From: Methanobrevibacter sp.
GTDB taxonomy: Archaea > Methanobacteriota > Methanobacteria > Methanobacteriales > Methanobacteriaceae
Assembly: GCF_017468685.1 (NCBI RefSeq)
Contig: NZ_JAFUHT010000030.1
Coordinates: forward strand, 1 to 64,000
DNA length: 64,000 nucleotides
Reading direction: 5' to 3'
Part shown: in pieces, positions 16,475-25,966 of the stretch
How positions within the stretch are numbered: the first letter of the stretch is position 1
How the letters are laid out: each line of letters opens with the position of its first letter
Made by a program: the position numbers and the translations under genes
The notes under the pieces: generated by a model
The model's input: the letters and a program-made list of their open reading frames with translations, nothing else
Databases searched by the model: none
Told to the model about the DNA's origin: nothing

Positions 16475-17458
16475 ATGTCAAATAAGTTAGCTTTAAAAAA
16501 GGACAGTGATCTGGTTCATAAACTGTTCTACTGGTCATATCCTACAGGCAGTGTCCTTTCAAAATCAAAGGTTGCAGCAGTTTGTGTTTTTTTATATCTT
16601 TTTATAGTCTGGATATCAGCAGGTTTAAATCCTGTAATCATATTCATTTTATCCCTTTTCTTTGCAGGCATAACATTTCTGGTAGGCTTTCTTTTTCATC
16701 TGATTCTGTCAAAGCCATCACAAAATAAAATAAGAAACAATGATTATGGACTTGTTGAGGACATTAAGCATCTTGCATTTTACTGGCAGGACAGAAACGG
16801 TAACTACATTTTATCCAAAACCAAAATAATCTCATTTGTGATATTTGTAGTGATGTATATAGTGGGATTATTTAATGTAGAGTTATTATCAGTTTTAACA
16901 TCAATACTCTTTGCTTTGATATTTGAAGTTCCGGCATTTATAATAGGCTCTGCAATTCATAAACTAACTTTCAAGGATTTGCCTAAAAAGGAGATACCGT
17001 CAGAAAAAGTAAAACCTGCATCTGTTGAAAAGGTTTTTGAAATTCCCCAAAAACCGGAAATTATACCTGAATATCTTGATTATCAAATTCAGCTTGACAG
17101 CTTAAATTCCAAATTTACGAAAAAGGAAAAATCCACAAGGACACTGATTGAAAAGAGATTCCAGCCGCCACAATTGACATATACTCGTTTTATAAGTGGT
17201 GTAGATAAATCCTCACAGCTGTTTAAAAGAAACATCGAATCCGCTTTTACAATGATCAGTCTGGCAGATGAGTATTCACCGAGAATTGCCGGTGAAATAG
17301 AATCTAAAATCAAAATCCTAAACGCAATTATGGATAAACTGGATGATTTATCTAATGAACTTGTATTGAATGAAGATTTGTCCAAAAAAGAGGATGTTGA
17401 TAATCTGATAAATGAAATGGATGATTTGATTCAATCAGTTAAAAAATATGATTCATGA
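16475..17458 (+). CDS. Membrane protein with cytoplasmic helical domain
   Basis: About residues 30-90 and 115-165 of this 327-residue protein each hold a pair of hydrophobic helices (VAAVCVFLYLFIVWISAGL, IIFILSLFFAGITFLVGFL; IISFVIFVVMYIVGLF, LLSVLTSILFALIFEVPAF), giving about four membrane spans. Each pair follows a similar FYW-containing motif (KLFYWSYPTG, LAFYWQDRNG), so the membrane part looks like an internal duplication. A Pro/Lys-rich linker and a soluble helical domain (about 210-327) follow, loosely reminiscent of XpaC/TelA-type proteins. It starts two bases after the AAA ATPase stop and may be its membrane anchor or substrate. Confidence 0.6.
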   Translation: MSNKLALKKDSDLVHKLFYWSYPTGSVLSKSKVAAVCVFLYLFIVWISAGLNPVIIFILSLFFAGITFLVGFLFHLILSKPSQNKIRNNDYGLVEDIKHLAFYWQDRNGNYILSKTKIISFVIFVVMYIVGLFNVELLSVLTSILFALIFEVPAFIIGSAIHKLTFKDLPKKEIPSEKVKPASVEKVFEIPQKPEIIPEYLDYQIQLDSLNSKFTKKEKSTRTLIEKRFQPPQLTYTRFISGVDKSSQLFKRNIESAFTMISLADEYSPRIAGEIESKIKILNAIMDKLDDLSNELVLNEDLSKKEDVDNLINEMDDLIQSVKKYDS

Positions 17459-17518
17459 TTACTTTTCAAATGCTCTCTGGTTAATTTAAATATGTATTAA
17501 ATATTTAAATATTATTTA

Positions 17519-19096
17519 ATGTGGCAGTATAGTAACTATTCAAAAATAAGTCCTGAAGTTGAAAGGCATTTTCCATTTAAAAATCCCAGAAAAGACCAAT
17601 TGGAGACAATTTCAGAAATCGTCTATGCAATCGATAAGGGTTACAGATACATAGTTCTGGAAGCGGGGACAGGTACAGGAAAATCTGCCATTGCTGCAAC
17701 ATTATCATCAATTTATGAATCATCGTACATTTTAACCGTCACCAAACAACTGCAGGACCAGTATATGGATGATTTTTCAAATCTGAGCCTTGTAAAAGGA
17801 AGGAAAAATTTCCGATGCAGAAGGGATTTGGATTTGACATGTGATGAAGGAAAATGCATACTTGAAGCTGATGCATGTGAAAATCCAAAAACAGACTGCG
17901 ATTATTATATTCAAAAGTTTCAGGCATTAAACTCCAAAACAGTCATTTCCAATTATCACTACATGTTTTTGGAACTTAATTATGTTGGAGATTTTACCAA
18001 AAGGCAATTACTGATTTGTGATGAGGCCCATAATCTTGAAAATACGATAATGGGTCAGCTGAAACTTGAATTTTTAATGGATGATTTAAGGGATTATCTC
18101 AAGTTTGATGTAACCGATGAGATTCTCTATGAATTGGAAAACGGGGATTATGACACATGGATTTTATTTATACAGGAGGTAAAAAACCTGTATGAAAAGG
18201 AATTGGATAAAATTGCCAATGTCAATAAGCCACATCTGATTGAAAAGATATCATTCATTAAAAAGGAAATAAGCGACTGTAATCGTTTCATTGAAAACAT
18301 TACCTATGATCCCTACAGTTGGGTGTTCGATTATGATTCGGATTATGAGGTAATTGAATTTAAACCATTGAAAATTGATAACTATGCAAAAAACACCTTG
18401 CTTCGCTATGGTGATGTATGTATTTTTATGAGTGCAACAATCCTTGACTATAAATTCTTTTCCAGATGTCTGGGTTTAAATGATGATGAAGTATATCCGA
18501 TAAGACGTAAATCTCCCTTTGATTTGACAAGAAATCCTATAAAACAAGTGGATGAATTCAATCTGTCACATAAAACAATCAGGCAAAATGCTCCAAAAAC
18601 TGTGGAAGTGGTTAAATCCATTTTAAAAAAACATGAAAATGAAAAAGGAATTATCCATACTGTAAGCGGTCAGTGCAGGGATTATCTGATTGATAATCTC
18701 TTAGATTCCCGTTTGATAGAACACAACACCCAAAATCGTGTAGAGCAGCTTGAGAAATTCAAGAATTCAAATGATGCCAGCGTTTTGATTTCGCCGTCAA
18801 TGAATGAGGGTGTGGATTTGCCAGGTGATTTGTGTCGTTTTCAGATATTGTATAAATTGCCATATCCTGACCTGGCAGATAAGCAAATACGCTTAAGGGC
18901 AAATGCTGATGAGGATTGGTATAATTATAAAACGGCATTGAGCCTGATTCAAACTTATGGAAGGGGAATGAGGTCACATGATGATTATTGCGTAACCTAT
19001 TTCATCGATTCAAGGATTAGGGAATTTATTAAAAAGGATAAATTCCTACCAGATTCATTTAAATATCTTTTAAAACAAAATACTCTTGATGACTAA
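17519..19096 (+). CDS. XPD/DinG-family iron-sulfur DNA helicase
   Basis: This 525-residue superfamily 2 helicase has motif I EAGTGTGKSAIAA near residue 50 and the DEAH box LLICDEAHNLE near 168. Cysteines at 100, 108, 113, 120 and 127 could hold the 4Fe-4S cluster of XPD/DinG enzymes. Later motifs are FMSATILD and QTYGRGMRSHDD. These helicases unwind DNA 5' to 3' and act in repair or removal of R-loops. It is short compared with full XPD but has all helicase motifs. Its last codons overlap the next SseB gene, so it belongs to the island operon rather than being a stand-alone repair gene. Confidence 0.85.
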   Translation: MWQYSNYSKISPEVERHFPFKNPRKDQLETISEIVYAIDKGYRYIVLEAGTGTGKSAIAATLSSIYESSYILTVTKQLQDQYMDDFSNLSLVKGRKNFRCRRDLDLTCDEGKCILEADACENPKTDCDYYIQKFQALNSKTVISNYHYMFLELNYVGDFTKRQLLICDEAHNLENTIMGQLKLEFLMDDLRDYLKFDVTDEILYELENGDYDTWILFIQEVKNLYEKELDKIANVNKPHLIEKISFIKKEISDCNRFIENITYDPYSWVFDYDSDYEVIEFKPLKIDNYAKNTLLRYGDVCIFMSATILDYKFFSRCLGLNDDEVYPIRRKSPFDLTRNPIKQVDEFNLSHKTIRQNAPKTVEVVKSILKKHENEKGIIHTVSGQCRDYLIDNLLDSRLIEHNTQNRVEQLEKFKNSNDASVLISPSMNEGVDLPGDLCRFQILYKLPYPDLADKQIRLRANADEDWYNYKTALSLIQTYGRGMRSHDDYCVTYFIDSRIREFIKKDKFLPDSFKYLLKQNTLDD

Positions 19097-19994
19097 TCAC
19101 AAACACTTAAGAGTAGTTATAGAAGATATCTACGCAAATAACAATGAACTGACCGAAGAGCTGACATTAAGACTAATTAATGAATTCAGGTATTCAAACT
19201 TGTATATTCCAGCTAAAAGGGATGAATTTACATTAAATTTCATAATTTATGAGGATGACAATGGCCTGAAACTCACTCCTCTTTTTACAGATCCTGATGA
19301 GTTCAATAAATTCTTTAAGGGTGAGGAGGATATCGAGCTGATGCAGAACTCTTTTGAGTTATACCAGAATGTTCTGATGACAAGTGACATTGATGGATAT
19401 ATCCTAAATCCTGCAACTGAAAAGTATGTATTCAGCAAAGAGTTCATTTTGGATATTAAAAACATACCTAAAACCAATTTTTACTCTACAAACACATATT
19501 CCATTGATGAGCTAAAGGCATTAAAGGATTCAAGAAATGAAGATTTGGAAGATTTCATCAAAAACCCTCAAAATGTAGGCAATTATGAGGCGCTATTTGA
19601 AAAGATGTCCCAATCCAATCTGTTGACTTTGATGGTCAGTGATGTTGATTTGTCCTTGAAGGCTAAGGATGGTGTCATTTCCATGATGGATTCCGGTCCT
19701 TTAGCACAGATGTTTACAGATAATGTCGGAGGAGTTTATGCAACAGTCTTTTCAAGTGAGGACAAGCTCAAAGAAGTAAGCACTGATAAATTCACATATT
19801 CTCAGGTTATAAATCTTTCAATGCTTGTTAATTTTGTTTTATCAGAGGATATGGATGGAATTGTTTTAAACCCTGACAGTGACAATGTCTTGATTCCAAG
19901 GGTCACATTGCTCAGATATTCTTTGGGATTTGAGAAATTTGCCAATGATGAAAAGTTATCAAATTCAATATATTACATGTTTTTAATGCAGTAA
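19089..19994 (+). CDS. Two-domain SseB-like protein
   Basis: The ATG at 19089 is preferred over a TTG three bases earlier. It overlaps the helicase stop by eight bases. The 301 residues align along their length with the SseB protein at 12373. Both share LTxxLxxRxxNEFRxSNL-like starts, FTDPDEFNKFF/FTDMDEFRKTF, a linker DLEDFIK-N-x-NxGxYxxLFxKxSxSxxLTLM, and a second domain ending DGIVLNPDSDNVLIPR. The pair therefore arose by duplication. No active site is evident. It probably ends the main island transcript. Confidence 0.7.
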   Translation: MTNHKHLRVVIEDIYANNNELTEELTLRLINEFRYSNLYIPAKRDEFTLNFIIYEDDNGLKLTPLFTDPDEFNKFFKGEEDIELMQNSFELYQNVLMTSDIDGYILNPATEKYVFSKEFILDIKNIPKTNFYSTNTYSIDELKALKDSRNEDLEDFIKNPQNVGNYEALFEKMSQSNLLTLMVSDVDLSLKAKDGVISMMDSGPLAQMFTDNVGGVYATVFSSEDKLKEVSTDKFTYSQVINLSMLVNFVLSEDMDGIVLNPDSDNVLIPRVTLLRYSLGFEKFANDEKLSNSIYYMFLMQ

Positions 19995-20072
19995 TATCAA
20001 TTTTAATATAGTATTGTTAAGTTATATTCAATTTGCAATATTGTACTAGCTTTATATCAAAAAATATATATT

Positions 20073-20211
20073 CTATGATGTTCATAGTAGTAAATGGGAT
20101 TGCTTATTGGCAATCTCAATTATTTGGTGATGGTTGGAGGAATCCCATCAGTTCATTTATTTTGTACTATTTTTTCTTTAACTGTGTTGTGTCAATCTGA
20201 TGGGGTTCTTC
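20073..20211 (+). ncRNA. Candidate structured RNA region with three hairpins
   Basis: Three hairpins lie in the gap after the SseB gene: CTATGA/TCATAG (20073-20087), GATTGC/GCAATC (20098-20115), and a long 15-bp pairing of 20137-20151 with 20197-20211. The last uses several G-U pairs and encloses about 45 bases. G-U use suggests selection at the RNA level rather than a DNA palindrome. Its place between the island and the next gene allows a terminator, leader or small RNA. Confidence 0.4.
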
Positions 20212-20253
20212 ATTTAAAAAATTTTAATAAATAGCTTTTTCATATTAATTATT

Positions 20254-20826
20254 ATGTCTGAATTATCTGAGTTAATTAGAATTAATAAAAATATTGAGAA
20301 TCAAAACAAGGAAATTATTCGTCTTTTAAAGATTATCGCCGGTGAAAGTACTTTTGTTGACAAGTCAGGTTATGTATATCCTGAATTTTTTGATGAGGAA
20401 GAAGAGCCTGAGGATGTTTCACAGAATTTCACTTCACTTTTGGACAATGAGCTTGATGTTGGTGAGGTGTATTTCATTGACCAGGACATATTCAGATTGT
20501 CCATTCAAAATAATGAAAAGGTCATCGAGAATCTGATGGGTGATGATGAAAGTACTAATTTTAATATTGCAGAAATCATATCTGATGAATCTGTCAGAAG
20601 AAACCAAAGTTTGGATGACTCTACAGTTATACTCACGGATTCAAGTAAGGGTAATTTGCCAAAAACTTTGGAGCTGTGCCACCAGCAGGATGCAAAAAAA
20701 GTATATATTCCATGGGATCAGATGCTTGAACTTGTAGGGGCACCGGACACTCTTCAAAGAGTACTGAAACTCAATTTCTACAGAAAATCGGAAGAGCTAA
20801 TAGAAAAACTGTTTAAATCAGAATAA
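20254..20826 (+). CDS. Hypothetical acidic protein, 190 aa
   Basis: It starts with a short coiled-coil-like helix (ELSELIRINKNIENQNKEII). A very acidic middle (PEFFDEEEEPEDVSQ) follows, then a mixed alpha/beta part (STVILTDSSKGNLPKTLELC, AKKVYIPWDQMLELVGAP). No family, membrane helix or catalytic motif is recognised. The zinc-ribbon membrane gene follows nine bases after its stop, so the two are probably co-transcribed. The structured region at 20073-20211 may be its leader. Confidence 0.6.
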   Translation: MSELSELIRINKNIENQNKEIIRLLKIIAGESTFVDKSGYVYPEFFDEEEEPEDVSQNFTSLLDNELDVGEVYFIDQDIFRLSIQNNEKVIENLMGDDESTNFNIAEIISDESVRRNQSLDDSTVILTDSSKGNLPKTLELCHQQDAKKVYIPWDQMLELVGAPDTLQRVLKLNFYRKSEELIEKLFKSE

Positions 20827-20835
20827 GGGAATAAC

Positions 20836-21159
20836 ATGTCAAAATTTTGTAAAAACTGTGGAGAGGAATTGGTAGACTCAGCTAAGTTTTGCAAGAACTG
20901 CGGAATAAACCTCGAAACTATGGAAGACAATCCGTATGTGAAAAATGTCAATCAGTTTAAGGTTGAAAGCGGTGAAAATAAACATTCATTTGCAGTGATA
21001 ATAGGTTATGTATGTGCTGTTATAATGCCGTTGATAGGTTTGATAATTTCAATCTATCTTTTAACCAGAGATTCTGAAAATGCCAAAAAACATGGAAAAT
21101 ATGTGCTGATAGTAACTTTAATTGTATGGGTTTTGTCAGTTCTCTCAATTTTCCACTAA
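20836..21159 (+). CDS. Zinc-ribbon membrane protein
   Basis: The 107 residues begin with a double-CxxC zinc ribbon (KFCKNCGEELVDSAKFCKNCG). Two hydrophobic helices follow, at about 55-77 (FAVIIGYVCAVIMPLIGLII) and 88-105 (YVLIVTLIVWVLSVLSIF). This is the common zinc_ribbon_2-plus-TM layout of small archaeal and bacterial membrane proteins of unknown role. It is the last plus-strand gene of the island and faces cpgS, with a T-rich/A-rich gap of 13 bases between the convergent stops. Confidence 0.75.
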   Translation: MSKFCKNCGEELVDSAKFCKNCGINLETMEDNPYVKNVNQFKVESGENKHSFAVIIGYVCAVIMPLIGLIISIYLLTRDSENAKKHGKYVLIVTLIVWVLSVLSIFH

Positions 21160-21172
21160 AAAAAGAAAAAAA

Positions 21173-22552
21173 TTATGATGATTGGTTAAAATCATCAATT
21201 GCAGAATCCACCAAATTAATAACAGATTCAGATAAATCAGGATATGAATCGCTGATTGCAACAGGAATGTTATCACAGTAGACCACTTCAAGGCCATGTG
21301 CTATTGCATCCTGTGTTGCAACATCAACAGCAGCCGCTTTAAGCTCGGTCAGCATGACATCTGCCTTGTCCATATATTTTTGCATATCCTCACGAAGCAG
21401 AGGTCTGTTGGACAGGTGAGCGGTTGTGCCTACAACTTCACAGTTGTAATTGTTTTCAAGATATTCTACAAGCTTGTCCTTTACGTCTTCAGGAGCTGTG
21501 GTTGCAAATAAAACCTTTTTGCCTTCAATATTGTCTAATGGTTTAGGTCTAAACACAGTTGAAATCACTGTTGCGTCAGGGTTTATTTCACTTACAAACT
21601 CTTCTATTTCTCGTATCTTGCTTTCACTGCACATTGGCTCTTCACACATTGTCAGAATAACCAGATCACCTAAAGCAACACGATATGGTCCGAAATATGT
21701 GGTCAGGTTTTCTATTGGTTGGTTTGCGCCAATCAGAGCTATCTTTTTGTTGGTTTTTATTGGAGGTATTGCAGCACCGCTTCCTTCAAAAATTGCAAAT
21801 TTGGAGTCAACTTCATTGGCAAGGTGTGCTCCTTTTTTCATATTGGTTAAAAACACTTCACCGGCCATTCCTCCTCCGCAACGTCTGCAGCCAATTGTTA
21901 AAATTCTGCTCATCAGTGCATCTTCCCAGTGATCACTTGCAGCATGAACTCCCTTTTCAGACTGTTCGAGTAAAAATTCTGCATTGATTTCCAATTCTTC
22001 TCCATGAACGATTTCAGGTTCTTCAGGTCCTCCTCTTCCCATTGCAATTACGCACGGTTCATAACCGTTTTTGTCAATGAGACGTGCAACGAAACCGGAA
22101 ACTGCAGTTTTTCCTATTCTTTTACCGGTTCCAAGAATGGTGATTGAAGGTTTTTCCATAATCTCATATTGTGAAGTCGGATCGAATTTAAAGTCAGGTC
22201 CTTCATATGATATTCCCTCATTCAGGACTTTGCAGGCTATCTTGAATCTTTTGGGATAGTCGAGAATAGGTTCGTCACTTAAATCAAAGACAGTATCAAT
22301 ATCATACTTTCTTATCATTTCAACAATGATGTCGTATGGTATGTCCTTGTCTTTTGCAAACTGAACAGGTATTCCGAGCTTTTCAGAATAGGACTCTTCA
22401 GAATCGTCCCTCAGTTTTTCTGTCCCTCCTATGAATACTGCGCCCCTGATATCAATGTGTTCTAAATTGTTTAATGTATCTATTGCCTCTTGAGTAACTG
22501 GCAGATAATGTTCACCATCAACCAGACAGAGCATTTTGCTTAACGATTTCAT
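21173..22552 (-). CDS. cpgS: Cyclic 2,3-diphosphoglycerate synthetase
   Basis: The protein (459 residues) closes 2,3-diphosphoglycerate to the cyclic form, an intracellular phosphate compound and possible thermoprotectant of Methanobacteriales, using ATP. Length and landmarks fit the family: N-terminal [15 protein letters not shown]-loop [17 protein letters not shown] near residues 138-154, [10 protein letters not shown], and [11 protein letters not shown]. The reaction is known for Methanothermus fervidus; function here is by family resemblance. It is divergent from the UPF0280 gene, with 43 AT-rich bases shared as promoter region. Codon use is less A/T-biased than the accessory genes, as expected for a core gene. 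Confidence 0.9.
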   Translation of the reverse strand: MKSLSKMLCLVDGEHYLPVTQEAIDTLNNLEHIDIRGAVFIGGTEKLRDDSEESYSEKLGIPVQFAKDKDIPYDIIVEMIRKYDIDTVFDLSDEPILDYPKRFKIACKVLNEGISYEGPDFKFDPTSQYEIMEKPSITILGTGKRIGKTAVSGFVARLIDKNGYEPCVIAMGRGGPEEPEIVHGEELEINAEFLLEQSEKGVHAASDHWEDALMSRILTIGCRRCGGGMAGEVFLTNMKKGAHLANEVDSKFAIFEGSGAAIPPIKTNKKIALIGANQPIENLTTYFGPYRVALGDLVILTMCEEPMCSESKIREIEEFVSEINPDATVISTVFRPKPLDNIEGKKVLFATTAPEDVKDKLVEYLENNYNCEVVGTTAHLSNRPLLREDMQKYMDKADVMLTELKAAAVDVATQDAIAHGLEVVYCDNIPVAISDSYPDLSESVINLVDSAIDDFNQSS

Positions 22553-22595
22553 AATTATAGTATAACTTTAATAAATAAAAGTTTAATTATATAAT

Positions 22596-23306
22596 ATGGA
22601 AATTGACATTGGCGAAACTCATATAAGACTGAAAAGTGACTTGGAAAATCATAATTTAAAGGAGTATATATCATCCATTAGAGTCGATTTAAAACGCTAC
22701 ATTGCTCATAATCAGGATTTTTTACTTTCTATGGATGCAATTGAAAACGAAGATGATGATTTGCCCTTAATCATTCAAAAAATGTATGAATCTTCTTATT
22801 TGGCTGATGTGGGGCCTATGGCCTGTGTTGCAGGTACGATTTCTGAGTTGTCTCTTGATTATTTAATTCGTCATCATTCAAAAAATTCTATTGTAGAAAA
22901 TGGCGGTGACATTGCACTTATAAATGACCGAAAAATTTTATGTGGTATTTATTCCAATAATCAGATTTTGGGCAATAATATAGCTTTTGAAATAAAAAAA
23001 AGAAATCATCCTCTGGGAATTTGCACTTCATCCGGGAAAATTGGCCATTCCATCAGTTTAGGCATGTCAGATAGCGTTACTGTACTGTCACATTCACCTT
23101 CTATTGCCGATGGGCTTGCAACACGCATTGCCAATGAAGCTTCAGGCGAGTCTGGTGAGGTGAAAGTTTCTAATGCCCTTGAGTGTGCGGATAACTATCG
23201 TGAGTTTTTTGATGGTGTTTTGATTATATGCGATGATAATGTCGGAACTGTCGGAAGACTTCCCAAAATTGTGGAAACCTCTAAATTTGAATTTAATCAA
23301 ATTTAG
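22596..23306 (+). CDS. UPF0280 (ApbE-like) protein
   Basis: This 236-residue protein matches the archaeal UPF0280 family, which is distantly related to ApbE flavin transferases. Conserved segments include [30 protein letters not shown] and [16 protein letters not shown] followed by [11 protein letters not shown]. The Asp/Gly/Ser pattern resembles the metal and flavin site of ApbE, but the reaction of UPF0280 is not established. It is divergent from cpgS. The start at 22596 follows a TATA-like ATTATATAAT directly, so it is probably leaderless or has a very short leader. Confidence 0.8.
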   Translation: MEIDIGETHIRLKSDLENHNLKEYISSIRVDLKRYIAHNQDFLLSMDAIENEDDDLPLIIQKMYESSYLADVGPMACVAGTISELSLDYLIRHHSKNSIVENGGDIALINDRKILCGIYSNNQILGNNIAFEIKKRNHPLGICTSSGKIGHSISLGMSDSVTVLSHSPSIADGLATRIANEASGESGEVKVSNALECADNYREFFDGVLIICDDNVGTVGRLPKIVETSKFEFNQI

Positions 23307-23438
23307 TTTAACATTTAATTTGGGTAACATATTTTTGAATGCAAACTTTAAATATGATTAATTTATAATATTAAAGTATATAATAAAGGAGTTAAATTTT
23401 AACTAACTGAAATTAGTTAATTAATGGGTTAGATATCT

Positions 23439-23726
23439 ATGTATAAAGACGAAATGATACAAATGCACCAATTTTTAGTATATGTTTTAAAGTATTTAGC
23501 AGAAGATGACCAAATTTCAAATGACTGTAGTGAATATATCTCCCTGAAAATAAGTCCCCATCACATTCATAAGACAAAAGCCGAACATAAACATGCTATT
23601 TTTGTTCTATGTAAGATTATTTCTGAAATAATTGCTGATAGGGAAGATAATCCTATTCCTGAAAATGTTCGCAATTCATTATCTGACCTGGTTGTCAGAT
23701 CACAAAATGAACTTCATGCGTCCTAA
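23439..23726 (+). CDS. UPF0058 family protein
   Basis: A 95-residue archaeal protein of the UPF0058 type, with start MYKDEMIQMHQFLVYVLKYL and a conserved middle ISPHHIHKTKAEHKHAIFVL. Mostly helical, with several histidines that could bind metal; function unknown. Two TATA-like blocks and an AAGGAG-containing leader lie upstream (about 23340-23400). It stands alone between UPF0280 and comA and probably has its own promoter. Confidence 0.8.
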   Translation: MYKDEMIQMHQFLVYVLKYLAEDDQISNDCSEYISLKISPHHIHKTKAEHKHAIFVLCKIISEIIADREDNPIPENVRNSLSDLVVRSQNELHAS

Positions 23727-23881
23727 ACTTTTTTTCTATTTTTTTTATAAGACCCGTTATTCTTTTTTTGATTTTGTATAACACCCTTTTATTACCTTTT
23801 AAATGCAAAGTGTTAAAAAGATTTATGTACAATTAATTAATATTTATTATTTGAAAATTGAAATTAACACGTGTGATTATT

Positions 23882-24652
23882 TTGAAAGCTTTTGAATTTT
23901 TATCTAAAAAAAGAGAAGAAAAACCAAGAAAATCCGGAATAACCATGGTTCTTGACAAAGGACTGGGCCTTGAAACAGCAAGCAGTCTGATGGATATTTC
24001 CGGTGAATACGTAGACTATCTGAAATTCGGATGGGGAACATCAATCATTCACGATGAAGAAATAATAAAAGCAAAAGTCAGGATGTACAAGTCCCATCAG
24101 ATTACTCCATATACAGGAGGAACATTATTTGAACTTGCATATATGAATGATAAGTTGGATGAATTTTTCAGCCGTGCACAGGAATTGGGCTTTGAGGCAA
24201 TTGAAATATCAGACGGGTCCATACCTCTGCCACATGAAGAAAAGCTGAACTGCATAAAACTTGCAAGGAAAAACGGATTTGAAGTTTTATCAGAAGTGGG
24301 CAAAAAAGACCCTAATCTTGACAAGGAACTGTCACTTGACGACAGAATAGAATATATGCAAAAGGAATTAGACTCAGGATCATCATTAATCATTGTAGAA
24401 GCCAGAGAAGGTGGAAAAAATATCGGAATCTTTGATAAATCGGGCAATGCAAAGGAAGATGAAATAGACTATATACTGGATAACTTCGACGGAAGCAAAC
24501 TTTTATGGGAAGCGCCAAACAAGGACCAGCAAGTCTTTTTCATACTCAAGCTTGGAAACACAGTAAACTTGGGCAATGTTTCCAGTGATGATATAACTTC
24601 TCTTGAAACCTTAAGACAGGGTTTAAGAGGAGATACTGTTGGTAAAATATAA
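23882..24652 (+). CDS. comA: Phosphosulfolactate synthase
   Basis: ComA adds sulfite to phosphoenolpyruvate to give (R)-2-phospho-3-sulfolactate, the first step of coenzyme M synthesis in methanogens. The sequence has the family's TIM-barrel landmarks: ITMVLDKGLGLE, YVDYLKFGWGTS, PYTGGTLFELA, EAIEISDGSI and SEVGKKDPNLD. The open frame extends upstream to TTG 23858, but the TTG at 23882 gives MKAFEFLSKKRE, which fits the usual family start. No strong ribosome binding site is seen for any candidate. comD and comE lie about 13 kb away on the other strand, so the pathway is split. Confidence 0.9.
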   Translation: MKAFEFLSKKREEKPRKSGITMVLDKGLGLETASSLMDISGEYVDYLKFGWGTSIIHDEEIIKAKVRMYKSHQITPYTGGTLFELAYMNDKLDEFFSRAQELGFEAIEISDGSIPLPHEEKLNCIKLARKNGFEVLSEVGKKDPNLDKELSLDDRIEYMQKELDSGSSLIIVEAREGGKNIGIFDKSGNAKEDEIDYILDNFDGSKLLWEAPNKDQQVFFILKLGNTVNLGNVSSDDITSLETLRQGLRGDTVGKI

Positions 24653-24707
24653 TTAAAACTTAGTATTAACTGAGCGTTGGCAATTAAATAATTAGGGGAG
24701 TAATAAA

Positions 24708-25958
24708 TTGACAACTAGAAGTATCGGCCATATCAATCAAAAGATTGAAAACGGCGAAGCTAACATATATACGGCAGAAGAGTTTAAAAAACTCATAAAT
24801 AAAGGTGACACACCAAGTTTCGATGAGGTTGATGTTGTAACTGCAGGAACATGCGGAGTAATGAGTGGTACAGCAGCGATACTTAACTTCATCGTATCAC
24901 AACCTGGAGAATTCATAAGGGCCCGTGAAGTATTCCTTAACGGAATTCCGGCATATGCAGGACCATGTCCGAATGAATGGCTTGGGGCATTGGATGTAAT
25001 TCTTCATGGAACAACACATTCAATAGATGACGATAACTATGGTGGTGGATTCCTTCTCAAGGAACTGCTTGAAGGAAAACCAATCGATGTGCGTGTTGAA
25101 AGTGTTGAAGGAAAAACTATCGAAAATACGATTACAATTGATGATATTGGAAGAGGTCAAATAATCGGAACACGTATGGCATTTAAAAACTACACTGCAT
25201 TTGTAAATTCATATAATGATCCTATAAGCTCAATATTTTCAGGAATTCCTCTTGAAGGTAAATTATCAGGTATGACATTTTCAGGATGCGGTGCACTAAA
25301 CCCTCTTCAAAATGATGTACCTCACAATGTGATTAAAGAAGGATGCAGATTCCTGTTAAATGGTGCTGAAGGTTATATTTTAGGGGATGGAACACGTTCC
25401 AGTGCTGAAAAACCAAACCTTATGCTGACAGCTGACTATAAACAGATGGATCCGTATTACATTGGAGGATATAAGACAGGGCAGGGCGGAGAAGTCTATG
25501 ATACTGTTGCAATACCTATTCCTGTTATAAATGAGGAAGTCTACAATAACTTGCTCATAACGGATGAGGATGTGAAATTGCCTGTAGCTGAAATCAAGGG
25601 TCGTCACTTGCCGGTCGGTGAAACAAACTATTATGAAATGTGGAAGGATTATGATTTAAGACCTCAATATGACAGAACTGCATGTTCAAAGTGTGACACA
25701 TGTACAGTGGAAAGAGTATGCCCTACAAATGCGTTTAAGGATGAAAGACTTAACCCCGCATTATGTTTCGGCTGCGGATTATGTGCACATTACTGCAGGC
25801 ATGATGCCTTTGAGATGAACACCGGAGAAGTGGAACTTGAAATCAACGGCAAAAATGTCAATATTCCGATTGTTTGCAGACAGTCAGACAGACTTAGAGG
25901 AAATAAATTGTCCTTGAAACTTAAGAAATTAATTGAAAATAATGAGTTTAAATTATAG
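24708..25958 (+). CDS. Methanogenesis marker 16-type metalloprotein (HcyBio/DUF39 plus ferredoxin), copy 1
   Basis: TTG start with GGGGAG seven bases upstream. Residues 1 to about 320 match the DUF39/homocysteine-biosynthesis family (VVTAGTCGVMSGTAAIL, FSGCGALNPLQND, AEGYILGDGTRSSAEKPN). About 325-375 carry two 4Fe-4S motifs (CSKCDTCTVERVCP, CFGCGLCAHYC). Members of this family act in homocysteine synthesis from aspartate semialdehyde in some methanogens; the exact role of the marker-16 branch is less certain. It heads the first hdrCBA cassette, eight bases before hdrC, so it is probably co-expressed. A near-copy heads the second cassette. Confidence 0.85.
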   Translation: MTTRSIGHINQKIENGEANIYTAEEFKKLINKGDTPSFDEVDVVTAGTCGVMSGTAAILNFIVSQPGEFIRAREVFLNGIPAYAGPCPNEWLGALDVILHGTTHSIDDDNYGGGFLLKELLEGKPIDVRVESVEGKTIENTITIDDIGRGQIIGTRMAFKNYTAFVNSYNDPISSIFSGIPLEGKLSGMTFSGCGALNPLQNDVPHNVIKEGCRFLLNGAEGYILGDGTRSSAEKPNLMLTADYKQMDPYYIGGYKTGQGGEVYDTVAIPIPVINEEVYNNLLITDEDVKLPVAEIKGRHLPVGETNYYEMWKDYDLRPQYDRTACSKCDTCTVERVCPTNAFKDERLNPALCFGCGLCAHYCRHDAFEMNTGEVELEINGKNVNIPIVCRQSDRLRGNKLSLKLKKLIENNEFKL

Positions 25959-25966
25959 GTGGTTAT

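Noticed and set aside
20073-20211. C/D box RNA reading of the structured region
   Set aside because: TGATG and CTGA sequences occur but their spacing does not fit C, D', C' and D boxes.
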